A stretch of 64,000 nucleotides of DNA from Nodosilinea sp. LEGE 06152 (GTDB lineage Bacteria > Cyanobacteriota > Cyanobacteriia > Phormidesmidales > Phormidesmidaceae), in NCBI RefSeq assembly GCF_015207525.1, contig NZ_JADEWR010000022.1:74263-138262 (forward strand), read 5' to 3'. Within the stretch, counting starts at the first letter, position 1. Each line of letters starts with the position of its first letter. The notes beneath the pieces were generated by a model. It saw only the letters and a program-made list of their open reading frames with translations, ran no database searches and was not told the DNA's origin. Shown here one piece after another: positions 8,392 through 16,467 of the stretch. Made by a program: the position numbers and the translations under genes.

Positions 8392-9123
8392 ATGATCGTC
8401 AATCTTCAAACCGATGGTTGGGAAATTATTTACCACCGCGCCCACGCTCTTTTAGCCGCCCAAATTGCAGGTCACTGGGACTTTAGCAAACAGACCTACC
8501 GCCTTTACGAAACCATTGCCGCGATCGCCCACCACGACCACCTCGAAAAAGAGTGGGAAGAGGATCAGCTCACCGAGGCCGGTGCCCCCCTAGACTTCAC
8601 CCTAGAGAAAGAAACGCAGGTTGAGAAGCTGCGCAAGCACGCCGATGAAGCCCTGTACCAGGGCCGCTGGGTGGCCATGCTAATTTCGATGCACCTCTGC
8701 TTTCTAAACCAGGGCAAAGGCGACGAAGACCCTGAGATAGCCGACTTTTTGCAGGTTCAGCGGCAGCGGCAGGCCGAATGGCAAGCCGAGCTAGAGATTA
8801 GCCAGGAGGATGCTGAAAAGGCCTATACCTTCATGCGGTGGTGCGATCGCCTCTCGCTCATTCTCTCCCAGCGTCAAATTCCCGCCGCCGGACGCAAGCT
8901 AGAGATTACCAATGGCCCAAGTGGTGAATCCTACAGCATTTACCAGCTAGATTCTGGCGATTTGAGCGTCACACCCTGGCCATTTTCCTGCGAAAAATTT
9001 ACGGTTAAAGTAGATGCCTGCTATTTGTCGCAGCTACAGTTCTCCTCCAACGACGAACTTACTCAGGCGCTAAAAGAGGCTCCTCGCAAGTCGCTGGCCT
9101 GGACCCTCAAAAAGTCGGACTAA
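8392..9123 (+). CDS. DUF3891-family protein
   Basis: The 243-residue soluble protein has the DUF3891 look: WEIIYHRAHALLAAQIAGHW near the N-terminus, then AAIAHHDHLEKEWEEDQLTE and the histidine/aspartate-rich middle region (MLISMHLCFLNQGKGDEDPE, FMRWCDRLSLILSQRQIPAA). The pattern of conserved H and D residues resembles a metal-dependent phosphohydrolase core, but no function is established for the family. No signal peptide or membrane segment is seen. A 190-bp gap separates it from the amylase gene. Confidence 0.75.
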   Translation: MIVNLQTDGWEIIYHRAHALLAAQIAGHWDFSKQTYRLYETIAAIAHHDHLEKEWEEDQLTEAGAPLDFTLEKETQVEKLRKHADEALYQGRWVAMLISMHLCFLNQGKGDEDPEIADFLQVQRQRQAEWQAELEISQEDAEKAYTFMRWCDRLSLILSQRQIPAAGRKLEITNGPSGESYSIYQLDSGDLSVTPWPFSCEKFTVKVDACYLSQLQFSSNDELTQALKEAPRKSLAWTLKKSD

Positions 9124-9314
9124 GCGAAATTTCAGGCCAAAAGAAGGGTGTTGCTTAACGCGGAGACGTTTTGCCTTCTAGCTTCTCTGCTTTGAGAAAG
9201 CCGGAATTTCAAAGCCTCCAAAACTTGGAGTACAGGGTAGCAACGTAAGGTTATGGCATTGACAGCGCCATGCCGCAATTTAGCAACACCGAAAAAAGTT
9301 GGGAGGCTAAGGCT

Positions 9315-10793
9315 ATGGCGGAGCCCCATGGCGTCATGATGCAATTTTTCCATTGGTACACGCCAGCCAATGGCCACTTGTGGAACGAGTTTGCTAACCA
9401 GGCAAACGAGCTTGCGGCGGCAGGCATTACCGCCGTCTGGCTGCCGCCAGCCTACAAAGGCAGTAGTGGCGGCCTAGATGCGGGCTATAGCGTCTATGAT
9501 TTATACGATTTAGGTGAGTTTGACCAAAAAGGCAGTATTCGCACCAAGTATGGCACCAAAGATGATTATCTCCACGCCATTCAGGCCGCCAGGGCCGCCG
9601 GCATAAAAGTTTATGCTGACGTTATTTTGAATCACATGGTGGGGGGTGATGCCACCGAAGACGTAGAAGCCACACCGCTAAGTCGCGAAAATCAAAAAGA
9701 TGTAATCGGCGAAAACCGGATTGTCAAAGCCTGGACGCACTTCACCTTTCCGGGGCGCAAGGGCAAGTACTCTGTGATGGAGTGGCACTGGTGGCATTTT
9801 GATGCCGTTGACTACGATGCCAATGACAAACATCACGACGCTATTTACGTATTCAACGGCAAATTTCTTCAAGATGACGGCGACCTGGAGGACAGAACTA
9901 CCGCTTTTTTGATCGGTTGTGATCTAGACACCCAGTCTAAGGACGTACGAGATGCCCTGAAGCACTGGGGAGATTGGTACGTCAAAACCACCCAAATAGA
10001 TGGGTTTCGCTTTGATGCCGTCAAGCACGTCAGATCTGACTTTTTCTCAGACTTTCTACGGCACTGTCGCGACCAAAGCGGCAAAAATCTGTTTGCCGTG
10101 GGCGAGTACTGGTCCTCTGACCCCAGCCTCCTGCAAAGGTTTATCGATAGAACCGGCGGCGATATTCACTTATTCGATGTGCCGCTACATTACAACCTCA
10201 GCCGGGCCAGCAGAAGCGGCGATCGCTATGACTTGACCACAATTTTCGATCACACGCTGGTTAAGCAACAGCCAGCGCTAGCCGTTACCATGGTCGACAA
10301 CCACGATTCACAACCGCTACAGGCATCAGAATCGACCATTGAACCCTGGTTTAAGCCTCAGGCCTATGCTTTAATTCTGCTGCGTCAAGCAGGCTATCCC
10401 TGTATTTTTTATGCCGACTACTACGGTGCCCATTACACCGATGTCGGTCGCGATGGCAAAGAGCAAGATATTAAGCTCGACAGCTATCGGTGGCTAATCG
10501 ATCGGTTTTTACAGGTGCGACGCACCTATGCCTTTGGTGAGCAGCACGATTACTTCAACCATCCCAATTCTATTGGCTGGACGCGCCTGGGGGACAGCGA
10601 CCACCCCGGTGGTATGGCGGTCATTACATCCAATGGCGGCAACAGTTCCAAATACATGAAAGTAGGACTGCCCAACTGCACCTACTACGATATCACCGAG
10701 CATCTCAGTTGCCCGGTAACCACTAACGATGAAGGATGGGCCAGGTTCAACTGTGCCGCAGTTTCAGTCTCGGTGTGGGTACCCAGAGACTAA
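9315..10793 (+). CDS. GH13 alpha-amylase, cytoplasmic type
   Basis: This enzyme hydrolyses alpha-1,4-glucans such as the cell's own glycogen. The 492-residue protein has no signal peptide, so it should act in the cytoplasm. All four GH13 motifs are present: DVILNH (from D102), GFRFDAVKH (nucleophile D234), VGEYW (acid/base E264) and VDNHD (transition-state D331). The N-terminal GVMMQFFHWYTPANGHLW is typical of the liquefying bacterial amylase subfamily (GH13_5-like). The start at 9315 follows GGGAGG by 8 nt; a start at 9270 would add 15 residues without such a signal. The gene stands alone, with a small hairpin 80 bp downstream. Confidence 0.9.
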   Translation: MAEPHGVMMQFFHWYTPANGHLWNEFANQANELAAAGITAVWLPPAYKGSSGGLDAGYSVYDLYDLGEFDQKGSIRTKYGTKDDYLHAIQAARAAGIKVYADVILNHMVGGDATEDVEATPLSRENQKDVIGENRIVKAWTHFTFPGRKGKYSVMEWHWWHFDAVDYDANDKHHDAIYVFNGKFLQDDGDLEDRTTAFLIGCDLDTQSKDVRDALKHWGDWYVKTTQIDGFRFDAVKHVRSDFFSDFLRHCRDQSGKNLFAVGEYWSSDPSLLQRFIDRTGGDIHLFDVPLHYNLSRASRSGDRYDLTTIFDHTLVKQQPALAVTMVDNHDSQPLQASESTIEPWFKPQAYALILLRQAGYPCIFYADYYGAHYTDVGRDGKEQDIKLDSYRWLIDRFLQVRRTYAFGEQHDYFNHPNSIGWTRLGDSDHPGGMAVITSNGGNSSKYMKVGLPNCTYYDITEHLSCPVTTNDEGWARFNCAAVSVSVWVPRD

Positions 10794-10871
10794 GAATCGC
10801 TCGGCTTCTGAGCAGTACAAATCTTTTTAGCTCTGCACAAACCGCGCAAAAACTGACTTCGGCGCTGTGGT

Positions 10872-10888
10872 CCTATGCATAGCATAGG
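10872..10888. terminator. Small hairpin downstream of amylase
   Basis: CCTATGC pairs with GCATAGG around ATA. No T-run follows. The surrounding 10794-11088 stretch holds no gene and should contain the promoter of the HDO gene. Confidence 0.35.
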
Positions 10889-11088
10889 TTAGCGTAAACA
10901 GCTCAGCCACAAATAGCCCAACCCGACATTCTGCCCACAGGCAGATAGGATATTTCTATTCAGTAGCTAGAGTTAAACTATGCCCATCAAGCGATTAATA
11001 GGTCTTATTCGTCGATCGGTTCACTAGTCGACTCACTCAAGATAGGCCGATTAGTAAATCAATGGGAAGAGATTTCTAAGGTATCTTT

Positions 11089-12216
11089 ATGTTTGCCGCT
11101 GTCAATAATCGAGATCTGAGGCAAAATGTCTCAGGTCACAGCTTTTCAACGCCAGAGAGCATTGATTTTGGTGCTCTGGAGAAAGAGTTTATTGATCTGC
11201 TAAATCTTGAAAATCTTGACCAACAGGTCACCCAAGCTCCCCAGTGTGTTGAGGCGCTAGAAGCGGCGATCGCCGCCGCGCTGCCGATGGCCTATAGCAA
11301 TGCCTCAGAACCCGGTGATGAAGCGGCCCATCGGTTCTTGCAACGCATTTTGTACCGAATTAACCGCCTCAACCTGTTTTGGTACGACGACCTGCAGCAC
11401 TACAAAAACGAGCGATCGCTCTACCTACAGTGGCTGCGCGATCGCATTGAGTCTGCCTGGCAAGCCTGGGAACTAGGGCAGATGGATGTTGCCTCCCTAC
11501 AGCAGCAGGATGTGCAGCAAACGCTCAGAGAATGGTACGAAGCCGACCTAAACCCGCCGGTTACCGAAAATAGACGGTTCTTGCGCGAGGACCTCGACCG
11601 CGAGGGCTATCGACGGCTGCTGGCGATTACTTCCTTGGATGGCCTAGTAGAAGCCAGCCGCATGTCGCGCATTTTGGGCGGGGCCAGTAACGAAGTCCAG
11701 GCCATGTTGATTCGAGTGCTAATGGAAGAGTACGGCAACGGCCGCCTCGCCCGTAAACACTCTACTTTCTTTGCCAAAATGATGGCCGAAATGGACCTCA
11801 ACACTACCCCAGAAGGGTATTTTGATCTGGCTCCCTGGCAGCTATTGGCTAGCATTAACCACAACTTTTTGCTAACCGAATGCAAGCAGTATTTTCTGCG
11901 CTACAACGGTGGGCTAACCTATTTTGAAATCGTTGGCCCCTCAATCTACACCGATTACCTGATGGCCGCCAAGCGATTAAATTTGAGCGAAGAGTCATCA
12001 GGATATTGGGAGCTGCACATTCGAGAAGATGAGCGCCACGGGCTGTGGATGCTACAGGATGTGGCACTCCCACTAGCGGAGCAATACTCTGACAAGGCCT
12101 GGGAAATTTTGCTGGGATATGCCCAAGAAAAGTTCATTGGAGAACGGGCTGGGCAAGCCATCATTCAGCAAATTCAGCAAGCATCTACTCCTCTACCGCG
12201 TGTTCACGCCGCCTAA
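11089..12216 (+). CDS. Haem-oxygenase-like diiron oxidase (HDO, iron-containing redox enzyme family)
   Basis: The 375-residue, all-helical protein has an N-terminal helical region (about 1-165) and an HDO fold. Candidate iron ligands are E188, E214 (EEYGNG), H224 (RKHSTFF), E280 (YFEIVG) and the helix-3 triad H310-xxx-D314-xx-H317 (HIREDERH). As I recall it, the N-oxygenase SznF uses E189, E215, H225, E281, H311, D315 and H318, so the spacing here is the same with a one-residue offset; this needs an alignment. No cupin domain follows, unlike SznF. HDOs activate O2 to oxidise, cleave or N-hydroxylate small molecules. The substrate is unknown. A methyltransferase starts 40 bp downstream on the same strand, probably in one transcript. 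Confidence 0.85.
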   Translation: MFAAVNNRDLRQNVSGHSFSTPESIDFGALEKEFIDLLNLENLDQQVTQAPQCVEALEAAIAAALPMAYSNASEPGDEAAHRFLQRILYRINRLNLFWYDDLQHYKNERSLYLQWLRDRIESAWQAWELGQMDVASLQQQDVQQTLREWYEADLNPPVTENRRFLREDLDREGYRRLLAITSLDGLVEASRMSRILGGASNEVQAMLIRVLMEEYGNGRLARKHSTFFAKMMAEMDLNTTPEGYFDLAPWQLLASINHNFLLTECKQYFLRYNGGLTYFEIVGPSIYTDYLMAAKRLNLSEESSGYWELHIREDERHGLWMLQDVALPLAEQYSDKAWEILLGYAQEKFIGERAGQAIIQQIQQASTPLPRVHAA

Positions 12217-12256
12217 ATTGCGAGCCTTCTTTAACCTACTTACTTAAACCCCTGCT

Positions 12257-13000
12257 ATGAACAAAAGCTTGTTGACCTCAGACACTGCGGTTGAGGCTAA
12301 GTCTCCCAATCAAGTTTTCTTTTGTCCTGAAGAATCACAATTTTATGCCCAGTGTCTGGAGAAAATGGTGCTGTCCCAAAGCACCTCAGAAGGCCCCATC
12401 GTTGAATTTGGGTCTGGGGACGGTAGTCCGGTCATTCAAGCACTGCTGAGAAGCTCCTTTAAAGGGGCAATTCAGGGCTTCGAATTAAACCCAGCGGCTT
12501 ACCAATTGGCAAAGCTGAGAATTGAGCAGTATGGGCTAACACCTTATTACACCGTTCATAACGACTGTTTTTTTGAGGGTTCTCCAGCAGAAGCGCGCTG
12601 CCTAATCGCCAACCCGCCCTACCTGCCCGCTCCTGACAATCAGCTATACATGCCGTCTTTGCACGGCGGCGACGACGGGGCTGCCATTACCAATCAGCTC
12701 ATTGCCCAGGGCTGTGAGCAGGTCATGCTGATGATTTCAGCCTATTCAAACCCTGTCAATACGGTTAACCACGCGCTCAAACTTGGGTACGAAGTGGTTG
12801 ATTTTATGGTCACGCCGCTCAAGTTTGGCTACTACAGTTGCGAACCTAAGGTAAGAGACTCGATCGCAAAACTCAAGTGTAGACGTCAAGCGTTCTTTTC
12901 AGAGAGAATATACTTTTTGGCCGGGGTTCTTTTTCGTCAAAAGAGCGCCTCGACAGTCTGTCTCTCAGAAGAGTTTCTAAAAGTGATGACAGCACTTTAG
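12257..13000 (+). CDS. SAM-dependent methyltransferase with NPPY motif
   Basis: This 247-residue class I methyltransferase shows the SAM-binding motif IVEFGSGDGSPVIQALL (about 49-65), an acidic motif II (GFELNPAAYQLA) and the catalytic CLIANPPYLPAP (about 115-126). NPPY is typical of enzymes that methylate planar nitrogen: N6-adenine, N5-glutamine (HemK/PrmC) or small-molecule amines. The short length and lack of a DNA-recognition domain argue against a restriction methylase. A role on the product of the upstream HDO is possible but is only inferred from the 40-bp spacing and shared strand. The transcript ends at the hairpin at 13107-13163. Confidence 0.8.
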   Translation: MNKSLLTSDTAVEAKSPNQVFFCPEESQFYAQCLEKMVLSQSTSEGPIVEFGSGDGSPVIQALLRSSFKGAIQGFELNPAAYQLAKLRIEQYGLTPYYTVHNDCFFEGSPAEARCLIANPPYLPAPDNQLYMPSLHGGDDGAAITNQLIAQGCEQVMLMISAYSNPVNTVNHALKLGYEVVDFMVTPLKFGYYSCEPKVRDSIAKLKCRRQAFFSERIYFLAGVLFRQKSASTVCLSEEFLKVMTAL

Positions 13001-13030
13001 TCACCATTGCCAACATTCAAACGGTTGGGT

Positions 13031-13054
13031 TGGGCGCACACCGTTTGCCCCTAC
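13031..13054. repeat. Degenerate copy of GCCCCTAC-ended palindrome
   Basis: TGGGCGCACACCGTTTGCCC followed by CTAC resembles the dispersed element seen better preserved at 46729 and 53931, with a degraded left arm. Confidence 0.5.
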
Positions 13055-13106
13055 GCAAGCCACCCGTTGAGAATCGAGGTCACGCAACCCAGACCTGCTC
13101 TAAAGC

Positions 13107-13163
13107 AATAGCCATAGCCGTTCCCTTCGACTTCGCTCAGGGAACGGCTATGGCTATTTTTAT
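13107..13163 (+). terminator. Strong intrinsic terminator containing a dispersed repeat loop
   Basis: A 19-bp perfect stem (AATAGCCATAGCCGTTCCC and its complement) encloses the loop TTCGACTTCGCTCA and is followed by TTTTATTG. The loop and inner stem match a repeat also found at 30208-30229. It separates the methyltransferase gene from the convergent response-regulator gene and could stop both. Confidence 0.85.
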
Positions 13164-13200
13164 TGTTGAGGGTGCCACGCTAGCGGCATGACGATTGATA

Positions 13201-13875
13201 TTAGTCGCGCAGCACGTAGCCGACGCCGCGCATGGTCTGAATTAGGCGGCTTTCGCCCTCAGCTTCGAGCTTGAGGCGCAGGTAGCGCACATAGACCTCA
13301 ATGATGTTGGAGTCGCCCATAAAGTCGTAGCCCCACACCTGTTCGAGAATACGATCGCGGGTGAGCACCTGGCGCGGGTTGGTCATTAAATAGTCGAGCA
13401 GGTCAAACTCTTTGGCGGTGAGTTCGATCGCTCGCTGTCCCCGGCGCACTTCGCGGCTGCGGCGATCGAGGGTGAGGTCGCCAAACACCAAAAGCTCGGC
13501 ATCTTGCGGCTCAATGCGGCGCAGGTGGGCGCGCACGCGGGCCAGCAGTTCTTCAATGCTAAAGGGTTTGACCACGTAGTCGTCGGCCCCGGCGTCGAGC
13601 CCTTCCACGCGATCGCTGACGTCATCTTTAGCAGTGAGCAGAATGACTGGCGTGGCGGTGCCGGTTTGGCGCAGGCGGCGGCAGACCTCGACCCCGGTTA
13701 GCCCCGGCATCATCCAGTCGAGAATAATCAAGTCGGGGGCCTGGTCACGGGCGGCCATCAGCCCCGAGAGGCCGTCGTGGGCCACGCTGACCTCATAGCC
13801 TTCGTAGGACAGTTCTAGCTGCACAAACTTGGCCAGCTTTTCTTCGTCTTCTACCACTAAAATACGGGCGCTCAT
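13201..13875 (-). CDS. OmpR/PhoB-family response regulator
   Basis: This 224-residue two-domain regulator has a receiver domain with acidic pair E9-D10, phospho-acceptor D53 (LIILDWMMPG) and K103 (VVKPFS), and a winged-helix DNA-binding domain at about 128-222 (LTAKEFDLLDYLMTNPRQVL, VYVRYLRLKLE, IQTMRGVGYVLRD). Phosphorylation should come from the histidine kinase encoded just upstream; the two genes overlap by 4 nt, showing translational coupling. The regulon is unknown. No target sites could be assigned. Confidence 0.93.
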   Translation of the reverse strand: MSARILVVEDEEKLAKFVQLELSYEGYEVSVAHDGLSGLMAARDQAPDLIILDWMMPGLTGVEVCRRLRQTGTATPVILLTAKDDVSDRVEGLDAGADDYVVKPFSIEELLARVRAHLRRIEPQDAELLVFGDLTLDRRSREVRRGQRAIELTAKEFDLLDYLMTNPRQVLTRDRILEQVWGYDFMGDSNIIEVYVRYLRLKLEAEGESRLIQTMRGVGYVLRD

Positions 13876-15347
13876 GGGTTATCTCCAGCTTGAATCGGTA
13901 TGCGAAGGGTAAACGCGCTGCCGCAGTTGGGCTGCGACTGAACGCTAACCTGGCCCGCCATCGCCTCTACCAGCGATCGCACCAGGGTTAGCCCCAGCCC
14001 GGTGCCGCCGCTAGTGCGAGAGCGAGCCTCATCCACGCGGTAAAACGGCTCAAAAATATCGCCCTGGCAAACTGCCGGAATGCCCGCCCCCTGGTCTTGC
14101 ACCTGAATCGTAGCCCAGCCTTTCTGAGTTGTGAGCGAAACCTGCACCGGCTGCTGCGAGTCGCCGTAGCGCAGGGCATTGTCGATCAGCTCGACCAGGG
14201 CCGAGCAGAGCTTTTGGCGATCGACCGTGGCGATTGCCGGGGCGCAGGGGTTGACCTTAACCCGAGGTTGAGAGCTGGGCTGGGCCGTGGTTGCGATCGC
14301 CACCGCTGTATGAATCACCTCCTGCAAGTCGGTAGGCTCTAGCTGAAGCGCTCCCTGACCGTTTTCCAGGCGAGCCAGGTCGAGAATCTCGCACAGCAGG
14401 CGAGTGGTGCGGCTGGCTTCGGCAGCGGCAATTTCCAGCCCCTCCCGCTGGGCGGCGGTCAGGTTTTGCCCGCGTCGCAGAGTGCTTTCCAGGTAGCCCT
14501 GCACCAGCGACAGCGGCGTGCGCAGCTCGTGGGAAATATCGTTGACCAGGCGCTTTTGCTGCCCCCAGGCCTTGGCCAGGCGGGCCAGCATCAGGTTGTA
14601 GCTGCGCACCAGCTCTTGCAGCTCAGTGGGGGCAGCCTCCAGGTTGAGGGGCCGATCGAGGGTGTCGGCGGTAACCTGACCCGCCAATCGGTTCAGCCGA
14701 CGAATCGGGCTGAGGGCGCGGCGAATGTAGAGGGCAAAGGCGATCGACAGCAGGCTGATCAGCACCAGACTGGCCAGCAGCAGCATCCGCACCAGCTGCT
14801 GTAGCCCCTGGTATTCAGCGGTGATGTCGTCGGCAATGTATAGGGTGGCTGGCGGTAGCCCAGACAGGTTGAGAGGGCTAGCGCATACAACAAGCTGCCA
14901 GCCCTGCACAGGCACAATTTTGACCCCCATGGGCACAGACATGCTGAGCAGGGCATCGCTAACGCCCGAGGTTTGCCACGAGCCCATGGTGAGCACCTCT
15001 GACTGGGCTAGGCTATCGCCCCCAGGCGTCTCGACCCAAATGGCTAGGTCGCCCGTAGCCCTATACTCAACCACCCGGTTCAAGGCCTCCTGGGGCGTCA
15101 TGGTTTGGCTGTAGTAGCGCACGTCTTCCTGCAGGCGATCGGCGATTAGGGCGGCACCCTGGCGATAGCTGTTGAGCATAATCTGCTGCATCCGCCAGCC
15201 CATCCAGGTAGCCAGAGAGCCAATACCGACCAGCGACGCCAGCACCACCCCAGCGGTCAGGCGAGTTTGCAGCGACCCCGGATCGATGTTGCGACCCTGC
15301 AGCAGGTGACGAACGGTAGTAATTGGTGGAAGCCCAAAATGCGCCAT
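13872..15347 (-). CDS. Membrane sensor histidine kinase
   Basis: The 491-residue kinase has two membrane helices (about 32-52 and 186-210) around an extracytoplasmic sensor of some 130 residues, then HAMP (RRALSPIRRLNRLAGQVTAD), a dimerisation/phosphotransfer domain with the acceptor histidine in NDISHELRTPLSLVQGYL (about H273) and an ATPase domain with N-box (ALVELIDNALRYG), G1 (VQDQGAGIP) and G2 (GGTGLGLTLV). It forms a classical two-component pair with the regulator at 13201-13875. A GTG two codons earlier is an alternative start. The upstream 15348-15580 region is a divergent promoter shared with the TVP38-like gene. Confidence 0.92.
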   Translation of the reverse strand: MAHFGLPPITTVRHLLQGRNIDPGSLQTRLTAGVVLASLVGIGSLATWMGWRMQQIMLNSYRQGAALIADRLQEDVRYYSQTMTPQEALNRVVEYRATGDLAIWVETPGGDSLAQSEVLTMGSWQTSGVSDALLSMSVPMGVKIVPVQGWQLVVCASPLNLSGLPPATLYIADDITAEYQGLQQLVRMLLLASLVLISLLSIAFALYIRRALSPIRRLNRLAGQVTADTLDRPLNLEAAPTELQELVRSYNLMLARLAKAWGQQKRLVNDISHELRTPLSLVQGYLESTLRRGQNLTAAQREGLEIAAAEASRTTRLLCEILDLARLENGQGALQLEPTDLQEVIHTAVAIATTAQPSSQPRVKVNPCAPAIATVDRQKLCSALVELIDNALRYGDSQQPVQVSLTTQKGWATIQVQDQGAGIPAVCQGDIFEPFYRVDEARSRTSGGTGLGLTLVRSLVEAMAGQVSVQSQPNCGSAFTLRIPIQAGDNP

Positions 15348-15580
15348 AAACACGTGATTACAGAAAAGGCCAACGGCGGCTTAACGACTTGATCTGACTC
15401 TAACAGCCCATTCTGAGAACAGGCTGATATGTCTCCCCAGCCATACTTATGCAGTTCTCAGGCCGATCTCAGGGGAGCGAGATTGAATGGAATTGTCAGC
15501 GCAGGGAAAGGGTGTGATCTGGAGCTGCTTAACCCGTTCGCCTTGCGTCCTGTCATTTCACCTAAAGGTCACCTGAAGCT

Positions 15581-16423
15581 ATGTCTATTAGACTTAAATC
15601 GCGGCCGGTATCGGCCACTGCGCTGCGTTTTTTGCTGCGGCTAGGCGTAGGGATGGTGCTTCCTCTGACTTTGGCGATCGCCCAAATAATCGCAGCGCCT
15701 CTGACAATCGCACTTATGCTTATGGCTCCAATGCCCGTCACCCAAACGACAATGATGGCCGCAGACCTGTCTCTAATTGGCTCGCTTCAGCAGCAGCTGG
15801 TTCAGGTGCTGGCCTGGATAGACGGGTTGGGGGCGATCGCACCCCTGGCCTTCATCCTGCTCTACATCGTCATCACCATCGCCTTTGTACCGGCCTCGGT
15901 GGTGACCCTAGGGGCGGGGGTAGTGTTTGGGATAGTCAAGGGATCCATCTTGGTCTTGGTTGGGGCCATGCTGGGGGCGACGGCGGCATTTTTGGTGGGT
16001 CGCTACGTGGCGCGCAGCTGGGTGGCTGGCAGAATTGCCAGCAGCCCCAGATTTCAGGCGATTGACGATGCGATCGCAAAAGATGGCCGCAAAATCATCT
16101 TTTTGCTGCGGCTGTCGCCGGTTTTTCCGTTTAACCTGCTCAACTACTCGCTGGGGCTGAGCCAAATTTCGCTTAAAGACTACGTGATTGGCTCAGTCGG
16201 CATCCTGCCCGGCACCGTTATGTACGTCTACCTGGGCTCGCTGGTGGGCAACCTGGCTACGCTAGGGACGGGCGACGGCGGCCCCCAAACCGCTACGGTG
16301 CAGTGGATTATTCGCCTTGTGGGTTTGGTCGCCACGGTGGCTGTGACCCTCTACGTCACCCGCATTGCCCGCCAAGCGCTGAGCGGGGCCCTGCCCAAGG
16401 AAGTAACCACCTCCAAAAAGTAG
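15581..16423 (+). CDS. TVP38/TMEM64-family (SNARE-associated) membrane protein
   Basis: The 280-residue protein has about six hydrophobic segments. The conserved core FVPASVVTLGAGVVFGIVKG, GAMLGATAAFLVGRYVARSW and the later FLLRLSPVFPFNLLNYSLGL and GILPGTVMYVYLGSLVG are typical of the TVP38/DedA group. These are inner-membrane proteins linked to membrane homeostasis and possibly lipid flipping. It is transcribed away from the two-component genes. Its TAG stop lies inside the palindrome at 16420-16447. Confidence 0.88.
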   Translation: MSIRLKSRPVSATALRFLLRLGVGMVLPLTLAIAQIIAAPLTIALMLMAPMPVTQTTMMAADLSLIGSLQQQLVQVLAWIDGLGAIAPLAFILLYIVITIAFVPASVVTLGAGVVFGIVKGSILVLVGAMLGATAAFLVGRYVARSWVAGRIASSPRFQAIDDAIAKDGRKIIFLLRLSPVFPFNLLNYSLGLSQISLKDYVIGSVGILPGTVMYVYLGSLVGNLATLGTGDGGPQTATVQWIIRLVGLVATVAVTLYVTRIARQALSGALPKEVTTSKK

Positions 16424-16447
16424 GGGCGCAGCATGCTGCGCCCCTAC
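16420..16447. repeat. Perfect 28-bp GTAGGGGC palindrome between convergent genes
   Basis: Both arms read GTAGGGGCGCAGCA. The left arm supplies the stop codon of the TVP38-like gene, and the element lies 20 bp from the convergent M48 protease stop. It belongs to the dispersed family with GCCCCTAC ends and may serve as a bidirectional transcript end. Confidence 0.8.
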
Positions 16448-16467
16448 ACAGTCCTGAACGGATGAAT

